In this document: in pieces, positions 1 through 9,189 of the stretch
Layout: each line of letters starts with the position of its first letter
Position numbering within the stretch: the first letter of the stretch is position 1
Source: Poriferisodalis sp965215815
Lineage (GTDB): Bacteria > Actinomycetota > Acidimicrobiia > Acidimicrobiales > Poriferisodalaceae
Length of the DNA stretch: 64,000 nt
Direction of reading: 5' to 3'
Assembly: GCF_965215815.1 (NCBI RefSeq)
Contig: NZ_CBDCEO010000012.1
Coordinates: forward strand, 496,001-560,000
Notes under the pieces: model-generated
Database searches by the model: none
Told to the model about the DNA's origin: nothing
What the model saw: the letters and a program-made list of their open reading frames with translations, nothing else
Made by a program: the position numbers and the translations under genes

Positions 1-1062
1 GCGCGGGCGACACGCCCGGTGGCCGCCTCGGTGTACGGACCGGGAACTGGCCGTGCGGCCATCGACCGCATGGGTGCGGTTGCCCAAGCAGCCGGCATTA
101 CGACGACAGCGGACCTGCTGTGGGGCATGGCCGACGGATTCGAGCCCGAGTGGGACGACCATGCAGCGGCCGTCAGCGAAGGCACTTTCCCGCTGCGCAT
201 CTACATGATTCCCTTCGAGGCGAAGCTGGTGCGCACGTACGGCAGCGACATGCTCGATTTCCTCGCCTCGAAGCGAGCCGAGGGCGACGATCGGCTCAAC
301 ACCCACGGTGTGAAGTACGTGAACGACGGCTCGTACCCGTCGATGACACTGGTGATGAATGCACCCGGGTACCTCGACGAGGACACGGCCCACACAGGCG
401 AGGTGCCGTGGGAGGACATGGTCGAGCGGATGCGGCCGTTCTGGCAGGCGGGCGTGCAGATCCACTCCCACGCCAACGGCGACCGCACCGTCGACATGAC
501 GCTGGACACGCTCGCTGCGCTTCAGGCAGAGCACCCCCGCTTCGATCATCGCTTCACGATCGAGCACTACTGCATCTCGACACCGGCGCAGGCGAAGCGC
601 CTCGCGGCGCTCGGCGGCCTCGCCAGCGTGAACGTCTATTTCGTGCACTTCCGGGCGCAACTGCACTCAGATCACGGGTTCGGCCCCGACCGCAGTGAGG
701 CCACGGCCCGGCTGGGCTCGCTGGTGCGGGCGGGTGCCACGTTTGCGCTGCACAGTGATTTCAACTTGGTCGTCACACCCTTGTCGCCACTGCTGGCTGC
801 GTGGTGTGCCGTCAATCGAGTGGCCGCAGACGGCGAAACCGTGATGGCACCGGGGGAGCGGATCTCAGTCGATCGGGCGCTGCGAGCGATCACCATCGAT
901 GCAGCCCATGTGCTGGCTCGCGACGACCGCTTGGGATCGATCGAGGCTGGCAAGCTGGCTGACTTCACCGTGCTCGACGATGATCCCTACGAGGTGGATC
1001 CGATGGCGCTGCGTGACGTCGCCGTGCACGACACGGTGCTCGGAGGCGAGCCCACCTCGTGA
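1..1062 (+). CDS. Amidohydrolase family 3 (YtcJ-like), 5' end cut by window
   Basis: C-terminal ~350 residues of a metal-dependent amidohydrolase of the YtcJ/amidohydrolase_3 family, which hydrolyse C-N bonds of amides or cyclic amides. The frame is open to base 1, so the start lies outside the window; the GTG at 19 is only an internal candidate. Visible family marks are HSHANGD (the HxxGD-type metal motif), an IEHY segment, HSDFN followed by the usual 'SPL' loop, and the C-terminal IEAGKLADFTVLD strand that closes the small beta domain. The substrate cannot be read from sequence. An SDR and a sterol-reductase-like gene follow on the same strand. Confidence 0.85.
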   Translation, partial: ARATRPVAASVYGPGTGRAAIDRMGAVAQAAGITTTADLLWGMADGFEPEWDDHAAAVSEGTFPLRIYMIPFEAKLVRTYGSDMLDFLASKRAEGDDRLNTHGVKYVNDGSYPSMTLVMNAPGYLDEDTAHTGEVPWEDMVERMRPFWQAGVQIHSHANGDRTVDMTLDTLAALQAEHPRFDHRFTIEHYCISTPAQAKRLAALGGLASVNVYFVHFRAQLHSDHGFGPDRSEATARLGSLVRAGATFALHSDFNLVVTPLSPLLAAWCAVNRVAADGETVMAPGERISVDRALRAITIDAAHVLARDDRLGSIEAGKLADFTVLDDDPYEVDPMALRDVAVHDTVLGGEPTS

Positions 1063-1100
1063 TTTGATTCGAGCGGCGAATCCTGATTGCTGGAGGTCGG

Positions 1101-1928
1101 ATGTCCATGGCTTGGAGATCACCTCGACGGGTCCGTTGCTTGCCGAATGCCTACGGGAGCTGGGCCGTGGTCGCCGGTGCCTCGGTGGGGCTCGGCGCTG
1201 CGTTCGCCGCCCAGCTCGCCGCACGGGGCATGAGTCTGGTGCTGGTGGCGCGCCGCGGTCACCTGCTGGCCGAACTCAAAGAGCAGCTCATCGCTGAGTA
1301 CGGGGTCGAAGTTCGATGCGTGGTTCTGGATCTGGCCGACCCCGCGTTCGCCGGAGCGCTCGCTGACGCCGTTGCTGGGCTGGACCTCGGGATCGTCGTG
1401 TACAACGCGGCGTTCACACCGGTGGGTCCCTTCCTGGACGCCCCTGACGAGGAGATCGAACAGGCGGTGGACGTCAACGTGCGCGGACCGCTGCTTGCCC
1501 TGCGGGCCTTGGTGCCGGCCATGCGCAGCAGGGGCAAGGGCGCTGTGGTGCTGATGTCATCGCTCGCCGGCCTGCAAGGGACGCCCCACATTTGCGTCTA
1601 TGCGGCCAGCAAGGCGTTCAACCTCATTCTCGCCGAGGGGCTCTGGTACGAACTGCGGTCGCACGGCATCGACGTCGTCGCTTGCTGTGCCGGCGCCATG
1701 CGCACCCCGGGGTACATGAGATCGTTCGGCCGCGACGTGCCCGGCATGCTGTCTCCCGATGAGGCTGCGCGCCGAACACTCGATGGGCTCGGCCGGGGGC
1801 CGCGGTTCGTGCCGGGCCACCTCAACCGGATGACCGCTGTGCTCATGGGGCGCCTTCTTCCCCGGCGGGCGGCGGTCCGGCTCATCGGCAGGAACACGAG
1901 ACACCTAGAGACGAAACGTCTGACGTGA
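1101..1928 (+). CDS. Short-chain dehydrogenase/reductase (SDR)
   Basis: A 275-residue classical SDR. The Rossmann glycine motif is AGASVGLGA near residues 28-36, followed by an LVARR dinucleotide-binding strand; catalytic Ser lies in LMSSLAG and the Tyr/Lys pair in YAASK. The arginines after the second strand favour NADP(H). GGAGG stands just upstream of the ATG, which sets this start. The stop overlaps the next gene, the ERG4/ERG24-type reductase, by 4 bp (GTGA), so the two are translationally coupled. Because of that partner, a ketosteroid or lipid ketone substrate is plausible, but this is inference. Confidence 0.88.
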   Translation: MSMAWRSPRRVRCLPNAYGSWAVVAGASVGLGAAFAAQLAARGMSLVLVARRGHLLAELKEQLIAEYGVEVRCVVLDLADPAFAGALADAVAGLDLGIVVYNAAFTPVGPFLDAPDEEIEQAVDVNVRGPLLALRALVPAMRSRGKGAVVLMSSLAGLQGTPHICVYAASKAFNLILAEGLWYELRSHGIDVVACCAGAMRTPGYMRSFGRDVPGMLSPDEAARRTLDGLGRGPRFVPGHLNRMTAVLMGRLLPRRAAVRLIGRNTRHLETKRLT

Positions 1929-3007
1929 CCGATCTCGTGGCGGGATTCTTTGCGCCCTGGGCTGTTCTTGCTCTCATCGGGGTGCTGCACCTAGCGCTGC
2001 CGGCGCGGCGTGTGGCGGGATACGTGCGCAACGAGCACAGCGGCGAACTGCTGCGCTATCGCCTCAACGGACTGCTGGTGCTCGGGGTCACGCTGGGGCT
2101 CTGGATCGCCGCGTGCTCCGTGGGCGTCATGCCGTGGGACTGGTTCTGGCAGCACCGCTGGGAGGGCGCTGCGGGCGCTTTGACGCTGGGCTTGCTGGCA
2201 ACTGCCGCAGCGGTGCTGTCTGCCCCTTCCAGGGGAGAGGGTGTGCTTGGCGAGCTCTATCTCGGACGCCGGGTCAACCCGCAGCTGTTCGGCGGTCGCG
2301 CCGACGCGAAGATGTTCCTGTACCTGGCGGGAGCCACTCTGCTCGAGCTCAATCTGCTCTCCTTTGCAGCCCATCACCTCAGTGCCTTCGAGGATGATCC
2401 GTCCCCGGGGGTCGTGCTCTACGTCGTGCTGTTCACCTGGTTCGTGTGCGACTACCTCGTCTTCGAGCGGGTCCACCTCTACACCTATGACCTGTTCGCG
2501 GAACGTGTGGGGTTCAAGCTCGTGTGGGGCTGTCTGTGCTGGTACCCGTACTTCTACGCGGTTGGCCTGTGGTCGGTGGCGGATCGCCCGAACCCGCACG
2601 CGCCCGCCTGGCTGACGGTCGTCTCGGCGGTCGTGTTCTTCGCCGGGTGGACACTGGCCCGGGGCGCCAACATGCAGAAGTTCAGCTTCAAGCGGGATAC
2701 TGCGCGGCCATTCCTGGGCCTCGTCCCCAGGGCACTCTCCGACGGTGATCGCCATCTGTTGGCGAGCGGCTTCTGGGGCCTCTCGCGTCACGTCAACTAC
2801 CTGGGCGAGATCGGCATGGCGACCGGCCTGGCGCTTGCCCTCGGCTGGCCGGCGCTACTCGGCCCCTGGCTGTATCCCCTGTACTACGTGGCGCTGCTCG
2901 TCCCGCGGGAGCGTGCCGACGATCGACGCTGTGCGGACAAGTACGGCCGCCTGTGGCAGCAGTACCGCGAGCGGGTGCCGTGGCGCATCGTCCCCCGCGT
3001 CTACTGA
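1925..3007 (+). CDS. ERG4/ERG24-family sterol reductase homologue, membrane-embedded
   Basis: A 360-residue polytopic membrane protein. Two family signatures are visible: an ELYLGRRVNPQ segment followed by RADAKMF near residues 105-125, matching the (D)xxxGRxLNPR...DxKMF signature of delta-14, delta-7 and C-24 sterol reductases, and a C-terminal block with LLASGFWGLSRHVNYLGE, PRERADDRRC, KYGRLWQQY and RVPWRIVP that parallels the cofactor-binding end of lamin-B receptor/ERG24/DHCR7. These enzymes use NADPH to reduce ring or side-chain double bonds. It starts with GTG overlapping the SDR stop. No sterol cyclase or other sterol gene is in the window, so the substrate may be an imported or hopanoid-like lipid. 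Family assignment is firm; substrate unknown. Confidence 0.85.
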   Translation: MTDLVAGFFAPWAVLALIGVLHLALPARRVAGYVRNEHSGELLRYRLNGLLVLGVTLGLWIAACSVGVMPWDWFWQHRWEGAAGALTLGLLATAAAVLSAPSRGEGVLGELYLGRRVNPQLFGGRADAKMFLYLAGATLLELNLLSFAAHHLSAFEDDPSPGVVLYVVLFTWFVCDYLVFERVHLYTYDLFAERVGFKLVWGCLCWYPYFYAVGLWSVADRPNPHAPAWLTVVSAVVFFAGWTLARGANMQKFSFKRDTARPFLGLVPRALSDGDRHLLASGFWGLSRHVNYLGEIGMATGLALALGWPALLGPWLYPLYYVALLVPRERADDRRCADKYGRLWQQYRERVPWRIVPRVY

Positions 3008-3127
3008 AACACCAGATGCGATCACGGTTGCTTGCCCCAGCGATGATGCGGTGATGACTGGGTACGCAAAGAGGCACGGGACAAGCCGCCGGATTTTCAG
3101 GAGTGCGAGGCTTCGGGCAATGCAGCG

Positions 3128-6100
3128 TCAGCTCGGTTCCATGAAGGCCCATTCAAAGGCCTTGGGGGAGTAGCGCGAGGTGCCGTACTTGTTGTGTGGC
3201 CAGACTCGGTAGACGTACAGCCTGTCGCCGGCGTCTGCGTTGTCGATGAAGACCGTCGAGGTGTCCCCATCGGCCTCGTGGCGAACGACCTCCCAGTCAT
3301 CACCCAGCAGCATCCAACCGCGTACAAATGGTGTCGGTGACGGCTTGGGCGAGTATTCCCGGCGCTCAATGCGATGCCCCGTGATCCATGGGTCGGGAGC
3401 GGGCGCCCACGACCGTGGATCTGATGTCGATCCTGGCTGTCTGACAGTCGACTTGATGGCGAGCCGCCAGTCTGGCGAAGGATTCCACTCAAGTTGCCGT
3501 GATGCGGCAGTGGATGCTGTGAGCCGCACGTTTGCGACTCCGTCGGGCCTGTTCGACGGCCCGTAAGGCATGATGCCCGATGGGTAGTGGCCGAACGTCC
3601 GGCCTTCAGCATCGAGGGCGTGCACGGCATATGAGTACGCGTAACCCGGAGCTGGGTAGTCCGTCGAGCAGTCCCGATAGGTGGTCACAGTGCCCGACAG
3701 ACTCTCGAACACGACGGCCGAACTCAGGTACTCGTAATCGGCAGAGGGATCGAGCGGCGCCGTGCTTGGGAACGGATAGTCGACGAAGCGGCTGCGGACC
3801 ACGTGCACGCCAGTGGCTCTGGTTCCTGTTGGTGCCGTCCAGGTCAGGACGGCGCAATCCAGCTCGATGGTGACGAGCAGATTGGTGATCTCGTGGGGCT
3901 GAGGGCATCGCTCGGTTCGTCCCACGGTGAATGACTCGGGGCCGAATTGACGGTCGTACTTTCCACCGTCGCCGCGTGCGGTCACCCGAAACTCGTATGC
4001 CTTGTCGCAGTCGAGGCCCGTGGCTACCGCAATGATCCGGCGATTGTCGGTCCTGCTGGGCAGGTAGTCGAAGTCACCGTTGATCCTGGTCCAGCTGGTC
4101 GTGCCGCTCGCTCGCATTTCCAGCGCGTACTCCGCTGCTGTGCGTACTGAGAACCAGGCCACGGCGATGCTGTCCTGGGTTGCGTTGTACTGCCAGAATT
4201 GCCTCGGCGCCGGCGGCAGGCGTTGACTTGGGGCGTCTTTTTCGGTGATGGTCACTGTGACGGTCTGATCGCCCAGCGCGTCATAGACGGCGTCGTCGTC
4301 GCTGGCGATGTCGTGGACCAGCACCACGTCGGCGTCGGCGTCGGCGTCGTCGTCGGCCGCCGCGGCCACCGTCACCTGCTGGGGAGTCGCCCAGTTCGAT
4401 GTCGTGAACGTCAGCTCGCCGCCGCTCAGCGTGTTCCCCGACACCGTCACATCGGTGCCCGTGTGGCCGCTGATGGCCACGGTCACGTCCCCGGCGGGCT
4501 GCGAGGCGAGCACCACCGCGTAGACCGCGCCCGCCGTGTCGCCCTCGAGCACCGTCAGCGTTGTCGGGTCGATGCGCACCCCCGGGGCGTCTTTTTCGGT
4601 GATGGCGACTGTCACGGTCTGATCGCCCAGCGCGTCATAGACGGCGTCGTCGCTGCTGGCGATGTCGTGGGTCAGGGTCACGTCGGCGTCGGCGTCGGCG
4701 TCGGCGTCGTCGTCGGCCGCCGCGGCCACCGTCACCTGCTGGGGAGTCGCCCAGTTCGATGTCGTGAACGTCAGCTCGCCGCCGCTCAGCGTGTTCCCCG
4801 ACACCGTCACATCGGTGCCCGTGTGGCCGCTGATGGCCACGGTCACGTCCCCGGCGGGCTGCGAGGCGAGCACCACCGTGTAGACCGCGCCCGCCGTGTC
4901 GCCCTCGAGCACCGTCAGCGTTGTCGGGTCGATGCGCACCCCCGGGGCGTCTTTTTCGGTGATGGTCACCGTGACGGTCTGGTCGCCCAGCGCGTCATAG
5001 ACGGCGTCGTCGCTGCTGGCGATGTCATGGGTCAGGGTCACGTCGTCGTCGGCGACGGCGTCGTCGTCGGCCGCCGCGGCCACCGTCACCTGCTGGGGAG
5101 TCGCCCAGTTCGATGTCGTGAAGGTCAGCTCGCCGCCGCTCAGCGTGTTCCCCGACACGGCCACGTCGGTGCCCGTGTGGCCGCTGATGGCCACGGTCAC
5201 ATTCCCGGCGGGCTGCGAGGCGAGCACCACCGTGTAGACCGCGCCGGCCGTGTCGCCCTCGGTCACGGTGAGCGTTGTCAGGTCGATGCGCACCCCCGGG
5301 GCGTCCTTTTCGGTGATGGCGACCGTCACGGTCTGGTCGCCCAGGGCGCCATAGACGGCGTCGTCGTCGCTGGCGATGTCGTGGACCAGCACCACGTCGG
5401 CGTCGGCGACGGCGTCGTCGTCGGCCGCCGCGGTCACTTTGATCGTCTGCGGGGTGGACCAGTTCGTCGTCGTGAACGTCAACGCGTTGCCGCTCAGCGT
5501 GTTCCCCGACACCGTCACATCGTTGTCGGTGTGGCCGCTGATGGCCACGGTCACGTCCCCGGCGGGCTGCGAGGCGAGCACCACCGTGTAGGTCTGTCCG
5601 GCCGTGTCGGCTTCGAGCACGGTGAGCGTTGTCGGGTCCACCACCACGCCTGGGGTGTCTTTTTCGGTGATGGCGACCGTCACGGTCTGGTCGCCCAGCG
5701 CGTCATAGACGGCGTCGTCGCTGCTGGCGATGTCGTGGACCAGCACCACAGCGTCGTCGGCGACGGCGTCGTCGTCGGCCGCCGCGGTCACTTTGATCGT
5801 CTGCGGGGTGGACCAGTTCGTCGTCGTGAACGTCAACGCGTTGCCGCTCAGCGTGTTCCCCGACACCGTCACATCGTTGTCGGTGTGGCCGCTGATGGCC
5901 ACGGTCACGTCCCCGGCGGGCTGCGAGGCGAGCACCACCGTGTAGGTCTGTCCGGCCGTGTCGGCTTCGAGCACGGTGAGCGTTGTCGGGTCCACCACCA
6001 CGCCTGGGGTGTCTTTTTCGGTGATGGCGACCGTCACGGTCTGGTCGCCCAGCGCGTCATAGACGGCGTCGTCGCTGCTGGCGATGTCGTGGACCAGCAC

Positions 6101-7099
6101 CACAGCGTCGTCGGCGACGGCGTCGTCGTCGGCCGCCGCGGTCACTTTGATCGTCTGCGGGGTGGACCAGTTCGTCGTCGTGAACGTCAACGCGTTGCCG
6201 CTCAGCGTGTTCCCCGTCACGGCCACGTCGGTGCCCGTGTGGCCGCTGATGGCCACGGTCACGTCCCCGGCGGGCTGCGAGGCGAGCACCACCGTGTAGA
6301 CCGCGCCCGCCGTGTCGCCCTCGAGCACCGTCAGCGCCACCGGGTCGATGCGCACCCCCGGGGCGTCTTTTTCGGTGATGGTCACTGTGACGGTCTGGTC
6401 GCCCAGGGCGTCATAGACGGCGTCGTCGTCGCTGGCGATGTCGTGGACCAGCACCACAGCGTCGTCGGCGACGGCGTCGTCGTCGGCCGCCGCGGTCACT
6501 TTGATCGTCTGCGGGGTGGACCAGTTCGTTGTCGTGAACGTCAACGCGTTGCCGCTCAGCGTGTTCCCCGTCACGGCCACGTCGTTGTCGGCGTGGCCGC
6601 TGATGGCCACGGTCACGTCCCCGGCGGGCTGCGAGGCGAGCACCACCGTGTAGACCGCGCCCGCCGTGTCGCCCTCGAGCACCGTCAGCGCCACCGGGTC
6701 GATGCGCACCCCCGGGGCGTCTTTTTCGGTGATGGTCACTGTGACGGTCTGGTCGCCCAGGGCGTCATAGACGGCGTCGTCGCTGCTGGCGATGTCGTGA
6801 GTCAGGGTCACGTCGGCGTCGGCGACCGCGTCCTCGTCGGCCGCCGCGGCCACCGTCACCTGCTGGGGAGTCGCCCAGTTCGATGTCGTGAACGTCAACG
6901 CGCCGCCGCTCAGCGTGTTCCCTGACACCGTCACATCGTTGTCGGTGTGGCCGCTGATGGCCACGGTCACGTCCCCGGCGGGCTGCGAGGCGAGCACCAC
7001 CGTGTAGACCGCGCCGGCCGTGTCGGCTTCGAGCACGGTGAGCGTTGTCGGGTCCACCACCACGCCTGGGGTGTCTTTTTCGGTGATGGCGACCGTCAC
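3128..7099 (-). CDS. C-terminal part of giant Calx-beta/FN3 surface protein (downstream of frameshift)
   Basis: About 1,320 residues that continue the protein encoded at 7096-15795. The apparent start at 7099 is a GTG valine codon inside a repeat unit and should not be read as an independent start. It holds the last eight of fourteen 118-residue repeats (consensus TLTVLEGDTAG, VVLASQPAGDVTVAISGH, ALGDQTVTV), then about three fibronectin-III-like domains: one with DSIAVAWFSV and YEFRVTARGD, one with CAVLTWTAPTG and YAYSYAVHA, one with RQLEWNPSPDW and LYVYRVWPH. It ends in FMEPS with no sorting signal or transmembrane anchor. A role in adhesion, matrix or surface attachment is inferred from architecture only. 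Confidence 0.75.
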   Translation of the reverse strand: MTVAITEKDTPGVVVDPTTLTVLEADTAGAVYTVVLASQPAGDVTVAISGHTDNDVTVSGNTLSGGALTFTTSNWATPQQVTVAAAADEDAVADADVTLTHDIASSDDAVYDALGDQTVTVTITEKDAPGVRIDPVALTVLEGDTAGAVYTVVLASQPAGDVTVAISGHADNDVAVTGNTLSGNALTFTTTNWSTPQTIKVTAAADDDAVADDAVVLVHDIASDDDAVYDALGDQTVTVTITEKDAPGVRIDPVALTVLEGDTAGAVYTVVLASQPAGDVTVAISGHTGTDVAVTGNTLSGNALTFTTTNWSTPQTIKVTAAADDDAVADDAVVLVHDIASSDDAVYDALGDQTVTVAITEKDTPGVVVDPTTLTVLEADTAGQTYTVVLASQPAGDVTVAISGHTDNDVTVSGNTLSGNALTFTTTNWSTPQTIKVTAAADDDAVADDAVVLVHDIASSDDAVYDALGDQTVTVAITEKDTPGVVVDPTTLTVLEADTAGQTYTVVLASQPAGDVTVAISGHTDNDVTVSGNTLSGNALTFTTTNWSTPQTIKVTAAADDDAVADADVVLVHDIASDDDAVYGALGDQTVTVAITEKDAPGVRIDLTTLTVTEGDTAGAVYTVVLASQPAGNVTVAISGHTGTDVAVSGNTLSGGELTFTTSNWATPQQVTVAAAADDDAVADDDVTLTHDIASSDDAVYDALGDQTVTVTITEKDAPGVRIDPTTLTVLEGDTAGAVYTVVLASQPAGDVTVAISGHTGTDVTVSGNTLSGGELTFTTSNWATPQQVTVAAAADDDADADADADVTLTHDIASSDDAVYDALGDQTVTVAITEKDAPGVRIDPTTLTVLEGDTAGAVYAVVLASQPAGDVTVAISGHTGTDVTVSGNTLSGGELTFTTSNWATPQQVTVAAAADDDADADADVVLVHDIASDDDAVYDALGDQTVTVTITEKDAPSQRLPPAPRQFWQYNATQDSIAVAWFSVRTAAEYALEMRASGTTSWTRINGDFDYLPSRTDNRRIIAVATGLDCDKAYEFRVTARGDGGKYDRQFGPESFTVGRTERCPQPHEITNLLVTIELDCAVLTWTAPTGTRATGVHVVRSRFVDYPFPSTAPLDPSADYEYLSSAVVFESLSGTVTTYRDCSTDYPAPGYAYSYAVHALDAEGRTFGHYPSGIMPYGPSNRPDGVANVRLTASTAASRQLEWNPSPDWRLAIKSTVRQPGSTSDPRSWAPAPDPWITGHRIERREYSPKPSPTPFVRGWMLLGDDWEVVRHEADGDTSTVFIDNADAGDRLYVYRVWPHNKYGTSRYSPKAFEWAFMEPS

Positions 7100-9189
7100 G
7101 GTCTGGTCGCCCAGCGCGTCATAGACGGCGTCGTCGTCGCTGGCGATGTGTGGACCAGCACCACAGCGTCGTCGGCGACCGCGTCGTCGTCGGCCGCCGC
7201 GGTCACTTTGATCGTCTGCGGGGTGGACCAGTTCGTTGTCGTGAACGTCAACGCGTTGCCGCTCAGCGTGTTTCCCGTCACGGCCACGTCGTTGTCGGTG
7301 TGGCCGCTGATGGCCACGGTCACGTCCCCGGCGGGCTGCGAGGCGAGCACCACCGTGTAGACCGCGCCCGCCGTGTCGCCCTCGAGCACCGTCAGCGCCA
7401 CCGGGTCGATGCGCACCCCCGGGGCGTCTTTTTCGGTGATGGCGACCGTCACGGTCTGATCGCCCAGCGCGTCATAGACGGCGTCGTCGTCGCTGGCGAT
7501 GTCGTGGACCAGCACCACAGCGTCGTCGGCGACCGCGTCGTCGTCGGCCGCCGCGGTCACTTTGATCGTCTGCGGGGTGGACCAGTTCGTCGTCGTGAAC
7601 GTCAGCTCGCCGCCGCTCAGCGTGTTCCCCGACACCGTCACATCGGTGCCCGTGTGGCCGCTGATGGCCACCGTCACGTCCCCGGCGGGCTGCGAGGCGA
7701 GCACCACCGTGTAGACCGCGCCGGCCGTGTCGGCTTCGAGCACGGTGAGCGTTGTCGGGTCCACCACCACGCCTGGGGTGTCTTTTTCGGTGATGGCGAC
7801 CGTCACGGTCTGGTCGCCCAGCGCGTCATAGACGGCGTCGTCGTCGCTGGCGATGTCGTGGACCAGCACCACAGCGTCGTCGGCGACCGCGTCGTCGTCG
7901 GCCGCCGCGGTCACTTTGATCGTCTGCGGGGTGGACCAGTTCGTTGTCGTGAACGTCAACGCGTTGCCGCTCAGCGTGTTTCCCGTCACGGCCACGTCGT
8001 TGTCGGTGTGGCCGCTGATGGCCACGGTCACGTCCCCGGCGGGCTGCGAGGCGAGCACCACCGTGTAGGTCTGTCCGGCCGTGTCGCCCTCGAGCACCGT
8101 CAGCGTTGTCGGGTCGATGCGCACCCCCGGGGCGTCCTTTTCGGTGATGGTCACCGTGACGGTCTGGTCGCCCAGCGCGTCATAGACGGCGTCGTCGCTG
8201 CTGGCGATGTCATGGGTCAGGGTCACGTCGTCGTCGGCGACGGCGTCGTCGTCGGCCGCCGCGGCCACCGTCACCTGCTGGGGAGTCGCCCAGTTCGATG
8301 TCGTGAAGGTCAGCTCGCCGCCGCTCAGCGTGTTCCCCGACACCGTCACATCGGTGCCCGTGTGGCCGCTGATGGCCACCGTCACATTCCCGGCGGGCTG
8401 CGAGGCGAGCACCACCGTGTAGGTCTGTCCGGCCGTGTCGGCTTCGAGCACGGTGAGCGTTGTCGGGTCCACCACCACGCCTGGGGTGTCTTTTTCGGTG
8501 ATGGTCACTGTGACGGTCTGGTCGCCCAGCGCGTCATAGACGGCGTCGTCGCTGCTGGCGATGTCATGGGTCAGGGTCACGTCGGCGTCGGCGACGGCGT
8601 CGTCGTCGGCCGCCGCGGTCACTTTGATCGTCTGCGGGGTGGACCAGTTCGTCGTCGTGAACGTCAACGCGTTGCCGCTCAGCGTGTTCCCCGACACCGT
8701 CACATCGTTGTCGGTGTGGCCGCTGATGGCCACGGTCACGTCCCCGGCGGGCTGCGAGGCGAGCACCACCGTGTAGGTCTGTCCGGCCGTGTCGGCTTCG
8801 AGCACGGTGAGCGTTGTCGGGTCCACCACCACGCCTGGGGTGTCTTTTTCGGTGATGGCGACCGTCACGGTCTGGTCGCCCAGCGCGTCATAGACGGCGT
8901 CGTCGCTGCTGGCGATGTCATGGGTCAGGGTCACGTCGGCGTCGGCGACGGCGTCGTCGTCGGCCGCCGCGGTCACTTTGATCGTCTGCGGGGTGGACCA
9001 GTTCGTCGTCGTGAACGTCAACGCGTTGCCGCTCAGCGTGTTCCCCGACACCGTCACATCGGTGCCCGTGTGGCCGCTGATGGCCACGGTCACGTCCCCG
9101 GCGGGCTGCGAGGCGAGCACCACCGCGTAGACCGCGCCCGCCGTGTCGCCCTCGAGCACCGTCAGCGTTGTCGGGTCGATGCGTACCCC
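4226..9189 (-). repeat. Tandem array of fourteen 354-bp coding repeats
   Basis: Fourteen head-to-tail copies of a 354-bp unit (118 codons) within the giant gene. Landmark copies recur at 4308, 4662, 5022, 5376, 5730, 6084, 6438, 6792, ~7145, 7499, 7853, 8207, 8561 and 8915. Steps are 354 except one of 360 (a 6-bp DA insertion) and one pair summing to 707 rather than 708, which marks the one-base deletion. Units are mosaics of a few alternative blocks, such as VVVDP/VRIDP, AVY/QTY, HTDND/HTGTD, TTTNWSTPQTIK/TTSNWATPQQV and VVLVH/VTLTH. Confidence 0.95.

Noticed and set aside
3128..7099. Independent gene starting at 7099
   Set aside because: The start is an internal repeat codon (GTG for Val); the upstream frame and repeat phase show it continues the larger gene.
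4226..9189. CRISPR array
   Set aside because: Units are contiguous, 354 bp and protein-coding, with no spacers. The 48-bp and 31-bp minisatellites likewise lack spacers.
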